From Lunasporangiospora selenospora (Eukaryota; Mortierellomycota; Mortierellomycetes; Mortierellales; Mortierellaceae): DNA of 20,626 nt. Numbering within the stretch: the first letter of the stretch is position 1; each line of letters begins with the position of its first letter. Shown one piece after another: positions 10,498 to 19,110 of the stretch. The stretch covers positions 1 through 20,626 of the forward strand of contig JAABOA010000192.1 in NCBI GenBank assembly GCA_015680635.1, in the 5' to 3' direction. The notes below the pieces were generated by a model that saw nothing but the letters and a program-made list of their open reading frames with translations, did no database searches and was not told where the DNA came from. The translations under genes and the position numbers were made by a program.

Positions 10498-11274
10498 ATG
10501 TCCAGCATCATCCCTCCCGACAAAAAGCAGCTTAGGGCTTGCTTACTCTGCTCGCTCATCAAGGTGCCAGGATTCGCCAATCAGGATCCTATTGTCAACG
10601 CTCTTTCCAATACATGCGCATCCAATTAATCTAAATGCCTTTTTCTTTTTCATCAACCCTGTTGCATTCGCTTGAATGTATCAAACCACAGAAACAAGAG
10701 CAGTTCCTCAAGAGTGGATGTGACAATTGCGAATCGCTCCTAGGCATGAGAGGTGTCTTGGACAGAGTCTTGGATTGCACTAGCCAGCATTTTGATGGGT
10801 AAATTGAGCGTCTACCCTTTATTTTATTCTTGGAGATACTCCCACTTGAATCATATAGGCCTGCTCTGTTGTTTCTCCCAACTCATACGTTCTTCTTCGG
10901 TACTCTATGGATTCTGGACTTTAGAATGATTGCAGTCATGCAGCCATCAGAGAGTTGGGTGGCCAGGTGGCAGCGCGTTGGTAAGTCTTCGAGAAACAAA
11001 GCAAAGGGTCATGTTTACCTCTGATCATTTTACTCACACGCACTACCTTGGATGGACTTTCTAGACAAATTTGAGAAGGGAATCTATGCAGTGTCTGTGC
11101 AAGGAACGTTGCCGGAAGATATTGAAGAGGAGCTAGAGGCCAAGGGAATCAGATATAGACCAAGGTATGGAAGTGAATAACGGAAACAGACTATGTTAAT
11201 ATCGAACTGTACGCTAAACCCATTCTGATCTGTGGATCACATATTTTTATAGGGATGGCTCTGCCAGGGATTAG
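10498..11274 (+). CDS. SPT4: transcription elongation factor Spt4 (five exons)
   Basis: Small zinc-finger partner of Spt5 (DSIF complex) that promotes RNA polymerase II processivity in the nucleus. Exons: 10498-10563, 10692-10798, 10925-10980, 11065-11164, 11253-11274; 351 nt, 116 residues (human SPT4 117). The product starts MSSIIPPDKKQLRACLLCSL. The zinc ligands are Cys15, Cys18, Cys32 and Cys35 (CLLC ... CDNC). It continues HFDGMIAVMQPSESWVARWQ, then FEKGIYAVSVQGTLPEDIEE, and ends IRYRPRDGSARD, all typical of the family along its length. Introns are 128, 126, 84 and 88 bp with compatible phases; three donors are good (GTAAAT, GTAAGT, GTATGG) and the first (GTGCCA) is weak. The last coding exon is 22 nt. 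An AATAAA lies 135 nt after the stop. The gene is convergent with CIAO1. Confidence 0.95.
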
Positions 11275-11408
11275 CCGCGATAAGGGCAGCTAGTGCCGCC
11301 ACAGGAAGTCGACTGCAGTCTCGCAGTAGGAACGAACAAGGTACCACGGACACCTCTGTGATCACGCACATCAACTTTGTATATTATCAGGACGTTGTTG
11401 TAGACAAC

Positions 11409-11414
11409 AATAAA
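11409..11414 (+). terminator. AATAAA polyadenylation signal for SPT4
   Basis: A consensus hexamer on the plus strand, 135 nt after the SPT4 stop and before the convergent CIAO1 stop at 11530. It is the only clear plus-strand hexamer in the 255-bp convergent spacer. Confidence 0.45.
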
Positions 11415-11472
11415 GTACAGCAGAGAAAGAGAGATGGGGCACTTCATTACAACCATGGATTCGAATGGCTAA

Positions 11473-11482
11473 GGGGGGGGGG
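11473..11482 (+). repeat. G10 homopolymer in the convergent spacer
   Basis: Ten consecutive G residues lie 48 bp from the CIAO1 stop codon, in the convergent SPT4/CIAO1 spacer. On the minus strand it would be a C-run in the CIAO1 3' UTR. Homopolymer length may be a sequencing artefact. Confidence 0.6.
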
Positions 11483-11529
11483 ATCTCAAGTATCTTTATA
11501 CAATAATGCTGTCGCTCGAATCTATCTCT

Positions 11530-13317
11530 CTAGTCTCTAATGATTCTCCAGATGCGTACAAATCCATCATCCCCCCCAGAGGCCAACCAGTCACCGTGTT
11601 CCTCACTTGGGTACCAGGCAACTGAGTTAATATCGCTGGTGCCATGTGCATTCTTGGTCGCGGCCAATACGACGCCCTGGTATAGTGTTCCGGGTTCATT
11701 AGTAGCTTTGATCTGCTCTTCCGTCAAAATCTCCTTGTCGTAATCCTGGATATCGAATACACGAATGGTGTTATCTGCTCCTGCAGAAGCGACGAGTCCA
11801 TGAGCATGGGACCAGGATACAGAGTAAATACATCGGTCATGATGTCCCACAACAGTCGCCACACACTTCCATACTGCCTCACCACGACGAGGCGTTACAA
11901 TGCCCTGAGGGTTCCCAGGCTTGTATCGTTGCCAGATCTTGAGCGTCTGGTCAGCACTAGCCGAGACAATGCGTTCACCAGAAGGATCGAAATCAATTGC
12001 CCACACCGTCGAGTCGTGGCCCTGAAGCGAGTCTGAACAATACCAATCATCATCATCATCCCTCCAGATCTTGATCGTGTCATCATAACTTGCTGAGGCC
12101 AAGAGCTATGTTAAGAATGTCCAATTTGTTGATTAGACTCGTTGTACTAGTGAACCGTACTTTTTTTTGCGGTCACCGATGACTCAGGAGGGCCATTATG
12201 ACGGTTTGTAGAGTTACCTCTTCTGTTGGGTGCCAAGCAACCATTTTGACATCTTGCGTATGTTCCTGGAGAACGCTAAGGCACTCGAAATCATTGTCCT
12301 CCTCCACCTCCCAAATCCAGACACTCTTGTCACGACTGCAGGTGGCCAGCAGTGCGCCACTCTTGGACCATGCTATTGATTTTGTTTCGTTCTCATGTCC
12401 TTCCAGGGTTGCAACACACTCGTAATCTGTAAATATTTAGTCAAGGAGGTTGCCATAGGTCGTGTCCAACAATCCGATGATCCAGCGTCCGATTTTCCAG
12501 TATCCAGTAGCGGTTTGAACACATGAGAGACAAGATAGAAAATGGAAGAGAGCAAAAAGACAATGGAAGAGTGTAAAGAATAGGAACCCAAAGAGTGGGG
12601 CATTAGTAATGGGAGAAAAGAGGGGTCAATATAGAGTTTTTTTTGGTGAAGAAGAACCATGAACAGGCAGCCTTGCTTCCGATCTGATCCGTCCAGGCGA
12701 TAAACACAAAAAAATAAAATGCGGGAGACTCCTATAGGTTCGCTGTGCCCCCCCCCCCCATCAGAGGTTTGCTCTCAACCATACGCTCTAGTTTTCTAGA
12801 GTGGCCACTTTTACTCATTCTCTATCACGTTTACGTACCTCCATTGCCGTCTTCGTCCTTTTCCCAGATCCCGGTCGTCGCATCAAAGGATCCAGTTGCG
12901 AGTTGGCGGCCGTCTGGAGACCAGGCTACACTACGGATCGTCCGTTTATGAGCTCCTTCAAGAATGCCTGTGCACTGCCACTGTGTCGGGTCCTGGGCGT
13001 TCGTTGCTTGCCAAATACGGACCGTCTTGTCGCCTGAGCAGGTCGCAAGAATAGGCTTTGTCGGGTGCCAGGCTGCGCACCACACTCTGTCTTCATGACC
13101 TAGAAAAACAAGAAAGGTTCATCACATGCTGATTTAGTGAGTGGAAGAACAAATGGAGAATGGGTACAACATGTGAATCATTCACGGAAGCGATGAGAGA
13201 ATGCAGGACGCCGAGGAAATAGAGAAGAGGTTTGCTCCTTGTTCCAGTTCCCTTTTCGACTCTGGTCAAGCAAAGAAGCTCACCTTGGAGCTCTGCAAGC
13301 TGTTCCAAGCGTGGCAT
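11530..13317 (-). CDS. CIAO1: cytosolic iron-sulfur assembly WD40 protein CIAO1/Cia1 (four exons)
   Basis: Seven-bladed WD40 propeller, the scaffold of the CIA targeting complex that delivers Fe-S clusters to cytosolic and nuclear apoproteins. Exons, minus strand: 13317-13284, 13099-12839, 12426-12218, 12105-11530; 1,080 nt, 359 residues (human 339). Introns are 184, 412 and 112 bp, all GT-AG and in phase. Diagnostic stretches include [104 protein letters not shown] and [11 protein letters not shown], in the same order as human CIAO1 and yeast Cia1. The coding start is [18 protein letters not shown]; the short first exon precedes blade one. The minus-strand leader has an ACACG pentamer repeat ending 12 nt before the ATG. 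The 412-bp intron is unusually long for this window and holds a 12-base C run. Confidence 0.96.
12748..12759 (+). repeat. C12 homopolymer inside the CIAO1 412-bp intron
   Basis: Twelve consecutive C on the plus strand (G on the sense strand of CIAO1), within intron 12427-12838. Such runs are prone to length error in assembly. No function is implied. Confidence 0.6.
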
Positions 13318-13328
13318 TTTGGGCGTAG

Positions 13329-13350
13329 TGTCGTGTCGTGTCGTGTCGCG
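13329..13350 (-). repeat. pentanucleotide repeat in the CIAO1 5' leader
   Basis: On the plus strand GTGTC occurs four times in tandem (GTGTCGTGTCGTGTCGTGTC), which reads as repeated GACAC on the CIAO1 sense strand, ending about 12 nt before its ATG. It is probably in the 5' UTR. Simple-sequence expansion is the likeliest origin. Confidence 0.7.
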
Positions 13351-13623
13351 TAATCTCGCAGGGATGTTGATGAGGGTGTGCTCGTGTCGATGGTCGACGG
13401 GATGAGAGGCGAGGACTGATTTTCTGAAGAGGGTGGGAAAGAGAGAGAAGGGGAGTGGCTGCAAAGGAGAAAGAGAGAATGAAATACAAGGAGGAAAGGG
13501 AAATGAGGAGAGAAAGACGAGAAAGTCGGCAGACCAGGAGGGCTGGACAGCAACGCTGACCTCGCCTCAGTAGCAGGGCGCAGTGGCGCTGCGAGGCCTT
13601 GAAAAATTTTCTGGTCCTTTTGA

Positions 13624-13687
13624 CTTCTCTTTCTCTTTTTCTCTCTTTCTCTTTCTTTCTTCTCTCTCTCTCCCTCTCTCTCTCTCC

Positions 13688-13720
<33 letters not shown>
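13624..13720 (+). repeat. CT/TTC microsatellite
   Basis: About 97 bp of almost pure pyrimidine, dominated by (CT)n with CCCTCT and CTTT interruptions, in the CIAO1 upstream region (GA-rich on the CIAO1 sense strand, about 310-400 bp before its ATG). It could be simply an expanded satellite or a GAGA-type nucleosome-excluding promoter element; the sequence alone cannot decide. Confidence 0.85.
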
Positions 13721-14196
13721 CACCACTCCTTTTCTCGATCACCCAATCGTCCATAATTGTAAGTGTTACTGCTCCTTTCCTAAACAATCAACAGTTCACA
13801 CAACTCATTCACTTGGAATGATGACATCTCCATAACTATACCAGGACCAACAATCCAATGATCCGTATACATCTCTAAGAAGTTCTGACCATCCCATCGA
13901 ACACCTCTCGTTCACAACCCTCGAGGTTCAGCCACTGGTGCCAGCCAATTCGCGCTGAAGTAAACAAACGCTAACTAGTACAATGCTTTTGTTGCATATC
14001 TTTACCATCTAGGACCTCCTTCACGCTTTACATAGAATGAAACTTATTGCAAAAGACAAAGAGGAAAATGAAAATAATAAATACAGAAAAAAAAACTACT
14101 TACTGTGCAACTGTAAAGTCAACCCGTTTTCTACCGCAGATAAACAGTAATTGGGAGCATCCTAAGAATGTTTCATGAGGTGCCTTTTCTAGGCTA

Positions 14197-14481
14197 TTGG
14201 AAGGTTGGATGATGGCTCTTTCGGGATACCGGGTGACTTGAGCTTGCCATTGGTGACAGGAATGGTTGGAAGGCTGGGAGTAATGATTCTATCGGGATAC
14301 CAGATGACTTGGGCTTGCCATTGGTGACAGGAGTGGTTGGGAGGCTCGGAGCGATGATTCTATCGGGATACCAGACGACCTGTGCTTGCTATTGGTGACA
14401 CGAGTGGTTGGGAGGTTGGAGTGATGACTCTATCGGGATACCGGATGACTTGAGCTGCCATTTGTTGTTGACACGAGTTGG
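14197..14481 (+). repeat. ~71-bp minisatellite, four copies
   Basis: The block TCGGGATACC recurs at 14221, 14292, 14363 and 14433, spacing 71, 71 and 70 bp. Each copy continues as a variant of GATGACTTGAGCTTGCCATT, then GGTGACAGGAGTGGTTGG, then GAGGCTNGGAGTGATGATTC. Copies differ by scattered substitutions, so the array is not very recent; the first and last copies are the most diverged at their outer edges. It lies about 215-460 bp upstream of the U3 TSS. No ORF runs coherently through the array. A regulatory role is possible but unsupported. Confidence 0.9.
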
Positions 14482-14658
14482 AAACAAAATTGCGTTTTTA
14501 CAATGCGTTTTTTTCTATTTTTTTTTTCGCAGTCGCAGATGGGACTTTCTGCCACTAAATATGTGCTCATTAGTGTTGAAACCTCACGACCACACAGCGG
14601 CTTTGAAAAAATCACTGTCAAAAGCAAGAGTCACATTTGTTGGCCGAAAGGGGCCGAG

Positions 14659-14666
14659 TATAAAAG
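14659..14666 (+). promoter_or_regulatory. TATA box of the U3 snoRNA gene
   Basis: TATAAAAG lies 37 nt upstream of the inferred U3 5' end (~14696), in a locally GC-rich context (GGGGCCGAG before it). The spacing is what is expected for a polymerase II TATA promoter driving an snRNA-type gene. Confidence 0.75.
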
Positions 14667-14695
14667 GAACCCCTGCCCGCACTAGTTTGAACTCC

Positions 14696-14912
14696 ATCGA
14701 CTGTACTTACAGGATTTCTGTCTAGTGCATTTCCAGTCTTTGTTTCCTAACTTAGACACACAGTTTACTCTCGACGATGAGTTGAAGTGCGCTGCCCGTA
14801 AAGGGAAGCGAAGCACGGGTCCGGCCCTTCGGGGCCTTCCCGCTTGCTTATTGATGATCTTGTCTAGTCCGCTTTAGGGCTATGATGAGGGCGGTCGCAC
14901 ATTCTGAGAGTT
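14696..14912 (+). ncRNA. U3: U3 small nucleolar RNA (box C/D)
   Basis: U3 guides early pre-rRNA cleavages in the SSU processome of the nucleolus. The 5' end, GACTGTACTTACAGGATTTC then TGTCTAGTG, matches box A' and box A of known U3 RNAs. Towards the 3' end come a CGATGAG box C'-like motif (~14774), a box B-like GGAAGCGAAGC (14804-14814), a helix CGGG..GGCCC-TTCG-GGGCC..CCCG (14816-14842) with a UUCG tetraloop, box C as TTGATGATC (TGATGA 14852-14857) and box D CTGA (14904-14907). The order A'-A-C'-B-C-D and the total of about 217 nt equal the vertebrate U3 layout. A TATA box sits at the right distance upstream. Box B is the weakest match (it lacks the usual CGUGAA). Both ends are estimates within a few nucleotides. 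The neighbour downstream is CMC4, 97 bp away. Confidence 0.87.
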
Positions 14913-15009
14913 TCTTCTCTTTTTCTTTCAATCATAAAACAAAAAACAAAAAAAGCTTGGTTCTCGCTGCGCCACTACCAACCTACTACCGATTCACAAT
15001 TCTCAAGGA

Positions 15010-15219
15010 ATGAGTTCAACTACCAATCAAGCCTGTCATAAGGAGGCATGTGCCATTCAATCCTGCCTCACGAAGAGTGGATACCAGGAAAGCCGATGCC
15101 GCGATGTCATTGAAAAACTGGAGAAATGCTGCCAGGCCTTGATCGATGCCGATGGATCATCCCCCTCATGTCCAACAAAAAAATACTCCAAGAAGGATAC
15201 GATCAGAAGGAAAGAGTAG
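15010..15219 (+). CDS. CMC4: twin CX9C mitochondrial protein Cmc4
   Basis: A 69-residue single-exon protein. Cmc4 is a small coiled-coil-helix-coiled-coil-helix protein imported into the mitochondrial intermembrane space by the Mia40 oxidative relay; its exact function is unclear, and the human homologue is CMC4/MTCP1-p8. The sequence shows two CX9C motifs: CHKEACAIQSC at residues 9-19 and CRDVIEKLEKC at 30-40, plus CC at 40-41 and a later Cys54, in the same arrangement as yeast Cmc4 (CQKEACAIQDC). There is no N-terminal presequence, as expected. The tail is Lys-rich. The ATG is the first after the U3 gene, with a CAAGGAATGAG context. The leader between U3 and the ATG is only 97 bp, with A-runs near 14937-14956 and no clear TATA box. 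Confidence 0.92.
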   Translation: MSSTTNQACHKEACAIQSCLTKSGYQESRCRDVIEKLEKCCQALIDADGSSPSCPTKKYSKKDTIRRKE

Positions 15220-17613
15220 AGACTGACTTTTGGAAACCAGTGCGTGGCTGGCTAAGGGGGGGTGGGTGCGTCTATAGTTTTCCTGTCATCCTTCTCAAAA
15301 CGAAATACATGTCTGCTTCTCAGTGCTAAAAGCAGCAGGAATTACTTCCTCTCTCGACACCTTCCTTGGAGTAAAAGGATTTACTGTAGTAACAATCATT
15401 ATCGAGGGCTCACCTGTGTTGGACAACAAAGATCTTTCCTTTTTTCCTTTTCTCATGAAAGTTGCACCTTGGATGGATGGGCATTGGCGTCAAGCACACA
15501 GCTATGAGCGCGACAAACTAGCTTCGATCACTCCAAATAGAGTTAATGGGGCAAAAGCAAGTACCCACAAAGGGCATCCTTCTCTTCCAAGCCCGATTCT
15601 CCCTCGTAGAGCAGCAACTGCTGCATGGCAGTAGCACCCGCACTAATGTGTGCTACCTTGGGCGGAGAGTGTTGAGTCCTCGGTCATCTTGGCTAGTGTG
15701 TTAGCCGTGCCGCAGTGCACACTATTTTTAACACAGATGTCGTGCCTGGTACTACTGCAGTAATTATAGGAAACAGTTTCCCACCCAAATCTACAAGTCA
15801 TGAAGCCTGCGCATGGGCTGGCTTGAGAAGCAACAGGTTAACAGTGGATAGGGGCCATGAATTGGAAGAAAAGGGACTGATCCCTTGGGTTGCTGAGATT
15901 CGCATATGGCGGGGGGCGGAGGCTCTGGGTAGAGCACTGACATCACATTGTGAGCTCATCCGGGTAAACTGTATATCAGGAAATGGCACTCGTCTGCTTG
16001 GACCTGTCAGGAGTCTGGCATCTCTCCAATTCTTTCCGAGGCTCGAGTTCTTAGGGGAGCTCCAGAACCGGGGGATGAAGAAGGTATGGGTGGAGTCCCC
16101 CGGGGTTTCATGATGTCCCGATACACTACTGTTGCCTCTTTCTTGCCTCTGGAAGATTGTAGCCGTGTAGAGGCATCTTTTTACCAAAGCTTCCTTACCA
16201 CATGGAGAAGCACAGTCTCCAAGAAAAACAACAATATAGATCACTCTCGACCAGTCTCGAGCAGAGTTCTTCCAGTCTAGAGCGAAGAAGAGCAAGAATG
16301 ATGCCTATTAATACCCTCTTTGGAAAAAAAAAAAACACTGGTAGACAGAGCTACTCCATCAGCCAGCTTGCCGAAGCAAGCAACCCCGAGTTCCTCTCAG
16401 GGCGTACACCGCCATTGATAAATGAAAAAGACCGTCTGGTCCACTAAAGCACCGCCTTTCCCTCTGTGTCAACGAACAAAAAATAATGTCTGCGATTTGT
16501 TGTTCACTATCGGACTATTTTGGGCTCTGTTGAGCATTTGATACATACGGTCTGGGATGAGAGGCCCTGCCTGTTGGGCTAGATTTGGCAATGCTTGCGA
16601 GGTTGGACACTGAGGCAGACCACTGTACACTTAGCCAACACCTTTCAGGTATTGTCAACAGATGGGAGCCATGGATGTATGGCTGCAACTTAACCTCTCA
16701 CGCACACACACACACACACTCTCTCTAGGTATATGGATATACTAATAAAAATAAGCCTATCACCCAGCTGCTTTTGCCCTTTCTCGAACATGTTCTCGCT
16801 TATCTCCGTTGCAGGCTGTTCCCTGACTAGTGAAGGGGCGACGCTTCAGAAGAGGTACAAAAGGGTTTGCATCGATTCCTTCCGTACTCAAGGTGTCTTT
16901 GCTTTACTTCCTGGGTCTCCTCTCGGCTTACTTGGCTTGAGGATCTAAATGCTATTTCGGTGATGAGTTGACGAGACGGACAGCTTCAGCCTGTTCAGGA
17001 ACAAGAAGCAAACTCTAATGACCTCGAGCTCGGACTTGAGAAGATGAGAGCCAGAACTCTGGAAGAAGTAAGAAGGCCGATTGTTGAAGTTGGACCAAGA
17101 AAATAAATACTCCTTTTCGTTGAGGAAAAGGAAGGGTGTGCAGGATAGAGGCAAGAGAAATGACCAGGAGGGCTCTTTCCCGGGGGCATGGCAAATGGAT
17201 GAATGAAATGGATCTGGGGAATAGGCGGTTTAAAGTGAGACGAGGTAATAAACCTTTTTGCCGGAAGAGGTCTAGTCCATGAGACTGGGAGACAACCACA
17301 GGAGGGCCGACGGGGGTTTGCAATTACACAACATGGACGAGTAATCGACTGGGCAGATTGGCGCTGTGGTCACCCCAAGAGAAGGAGAAGAGAACGCCAT
17401 CTCAACGATTGTATCCCAGTCCAGATATGCATTGTATGTTCCTCATGATGCCCGTGTTACGGATGGGGGCAAGAGCACGCCTCGTTAGTCCAAAGTGCGC
17501 CAACGCCGCCGCTCCCCTTCCGTGCACACCCCCAGACTCAATCAGGGCAAAGACTGGTCGTCTGCCAGCTATTTTTACAACTCAGGCACACCGCCGCACC
17601 CGCGGCCTTCTCA
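15220..17613. other. intergenic region, no recognised gene
   Basis: About 2.4 kb between CMC4 and the chitin deacetylase promoter. Several ORFs of 60-165 codons exist on both strands (the largest are 15715-16113 plus and 15798-16295 minus, overlapping each other), but none has a recognisable domain, plausible start context or composition distinguishing it from chance. An inverted repeat GTAGCAC...GTGCTAC (7-bp arms, 12-nt loop) is at 15631-15656, and a CA microsatellite at 16703-16719. No tRNA or other structured RNA was recognised. Confidence 0.5.
16703..16719 (+). repeat. (CA)8 microsatellite followed by CT repeats
   Basis: A short dinucleotide run in the CMC4/chitin deacetylase spacer, followed directly by CTCTCTCT. 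No function is suggested. Confidence 0.75.
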
Positions 17614-17621
17614 TATAAAAA
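17614..17621 (+). promoter_or_regulatory. TATA box of the chitin deacetylase gene
   Basis: TATAAAAA lies 243 bp before the ATG. A long CT-rich stretch follows (17635-17800: CTCTCTCCTCC, TTCCCTTCTCC and similar), typical of a fungal transcription start region and 5' leader. Transcription would be expected to begin around 17645-17660, giving a leader of about 200 nt. Confidence 0.6.
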
Positions 17622-17856
17622 TCCCTTGATGATATTCTCTCTCCTCCACACTCTTCCCTTCTCCTTTCTTGTCCTCTTCTCTCCCCCCGGCCCTTCCTCG
17701 ACTTTCCACAGCCTTAACGACCAACCGCCGAGACAGACTCCCTTCCCTGCTCACTACAGCTACCCCTCTCCACTCTCTTAGCTCCTCTTGATAAACTGCT
17801 CCCTTATTCCTCTCCCGTCGGCCACATCCTCCATATACACATTTGACACCACCACC

Positions 17857-19059
17857 ATGGTCAAACTCTTTACTTCGATCGCCATTGTGGCAGTCTCCAT
17901 TGCCGTCGCTAGGGCCCAGTCAACAGGTCCTCTTGACGCATCCAAGTACCCTCGCCCCGATGCAGTCCCCCCCACCAACTCGCCTGAGGTCCAGGCATGG
18001 CTCAAAGAGATTGACTTGACTGGTGCGCCCAGTCTCCCACTGAACAAGAATGAAGAATGCAGTCCCAAACCAGTTCCCAATGAGTATGTGCTGTCTCGAC
18101 CCTTTTTTAGCTCCTGTCGTTGGAAGGCTTAACGTGGACCTTTCTAACACACCAACTGTCTGCTTTTGATAACTTATTTTAGGTGCCGCTGGACCTGCGA
18201 TGGGTGCGCTGGGGAAGATGTTACTCACTGTGGAAGGGCCAACACCTGGGGATTGACCTTTGATGACGGCCCAACTGCAGCAACATCTGGCCTCTTGGAC
18301 TTTCTCAAGACCAAGAACCACAAGGCCTCCTTCTTTCTCATCGGTGGCAATGTCCTTGCACTCCCAGATGTTGTCCGTCGTGAGGTAGCCGAGGGTCATC
18401 ATCTTGCCTCTCATACCTGGTCCCACAAGCCGCTCACATCTTTGTCCAACGAGCAGATTGTGGCCGAGATGAAGTGGACAGAGAAGGCCGTTATGGATGC
18501 CACTGGCTTGAGACTCAAGTATATGCGCCCACCTTATGGAGACGTCAACAACCGCGTTCGGTTCGTGCTTAAGAAACTTGGTTACATCATCGTCGACTGG
18601 ACTGGAGATGAGTTTGACACGAACGACTGGAAGTTGCCTACGATCACTGAGGGAGATGTGGTTAAAAGGATTACAACATCGCTGGACGCCTATGTCAAGA
18701 CTAACAAGACTCAGGGTTTCTACTGTCTCGAGCACGACCTGTCCGAGCTGACGGTCAACGCTGCCAAGAAGCTGATTCCACTCGGTGATGCGAGAAACAT
18801 CACAATTGCCCCAATTCCTTTGTGTGAGAACGATCTTCCTGGCTACCAGTCTGGAAGCACAGCTCCACTCCCCTCAAACAGCCCCAGCTCCTCGACTCTC
18901 CCCACAGGCTCGTCCACAGGTGGCACCAGCCCTACTACCTCGGGCACTACTCCTACCGTGTCGACCGCTGGCAAGACTAGCGCAGGTGCGCGTGGCCAAA
19001 TCTTGACGATGAGCGGTGCTATTGCTGCAGTGGCCATGGCTGCCGCCCTCCTTGCCTAG
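17857..19059 (+). CDS. CDA: chitin deacetylase (CE4), secreted and probably GPI-anchored, two exons
   Basis: Removes acetyl groups from chitin to make cell-wall chitosan. Exons 17857-18083 and 18183-19059, with a 99-bp intron (donor GTATGT, branch CTAAC at ~18144, acceptor TTTTAG); 367 residues. The start is chosen at CACCATGG, giving a signal peptide MVKLFTSIAIVAVSIAVARA with likely cleavage before Gln21; an in-frame ATG at 17788 would bury it. All five CE4 motifs are present: TFDDG (Asp103 base, Asp104 metal), HTWSH (His153, His157), RPPYG (Arg191), VDW (Asp214), LEHD (His260). An N-glycosylation sequon NKT is at 250. Residues ~275-345 are Ser/Thr/Pro/Gly-rich, and the C-terminus is hydrophobic (GAIAAVAMAAALLA), the layout of a GPI-anchored wall protein. 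A Cys-rich segment CRWTCDGC spans the splice junction. Confidence 0.95.
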
Positions 19060-19104
19060 TCCGACTTGACCTGTATTTATTCCCATGTAATAGCTTGATC
19101 CAGC

Positions 19105-19110
19105 AATAAA
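19105..19110 (+). terminator. AATAAA polyadenylation signal of chitin deacetylase
   Basis: A consensus hexamer 46 nt after the stop codon, in a short A/T-rich 3' flank (GTATTTATTCCC and CAATAAATC). Spacing is normal for a fungal 3' UTR. Confidence 0.6.

Larger units (their letters stand above)
13318..14658. other. intergenic/promoter region between CIAO1 (minus) and U3 (plus)
   Basis: No protein gene was recognised in these 1.34 kb. It holds, in order, the CIAO1 leader with its pentamer repeat, a purine-rich stretch on the plus strand (13431-13530), a ~97-bp CT microsatellite (13624-13720), unstructured sequence, and a four-copy ~71-bp minisatellite (14197-14481) before the U3 promoter. The long ORFs on both strands over 13266-13835 are produced by the CT/GA tract (runs of RERERE or LSLSLS) and are not genes. 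Confidence 0.6.

Noticed and set aside
13266-13787. Minus-strand ORFs of 148 and 173 codons with runs of Arg-Glu, and a plus-strand ORF of Leu-Ser repeats
   Set aside because: They are created by the CT/GA microsatellite, which lacks stops in these frames; they overlap the CIAO1 first exon and leader.
14723-14767. Possible intron in the U3 gene (CTAAC then ACACAG resembling a branch point and acceptor, as yeast U3 genes carry introns in this region)
   Set aside because: No good donor exists before it (only GTGCAT), and the unspliced length already equals a normal U3 of about 217 nt.
15715-16295. Overlapping ORFs on opposite strands (132 and 165 codons)
   Set aside because: No recognisable domain, no consistent splice or start context, and mutual overlap; best treated as chance ORFs in intergenic DNA.
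17788-17856. Upstream in-frame ATG for chitin deacetylase
   Set aside because: Starting there would put 23 polar residues before the signal peptide; the ATG at 17857 has a strong context (CACCATGG) and an ideal signal sequence.
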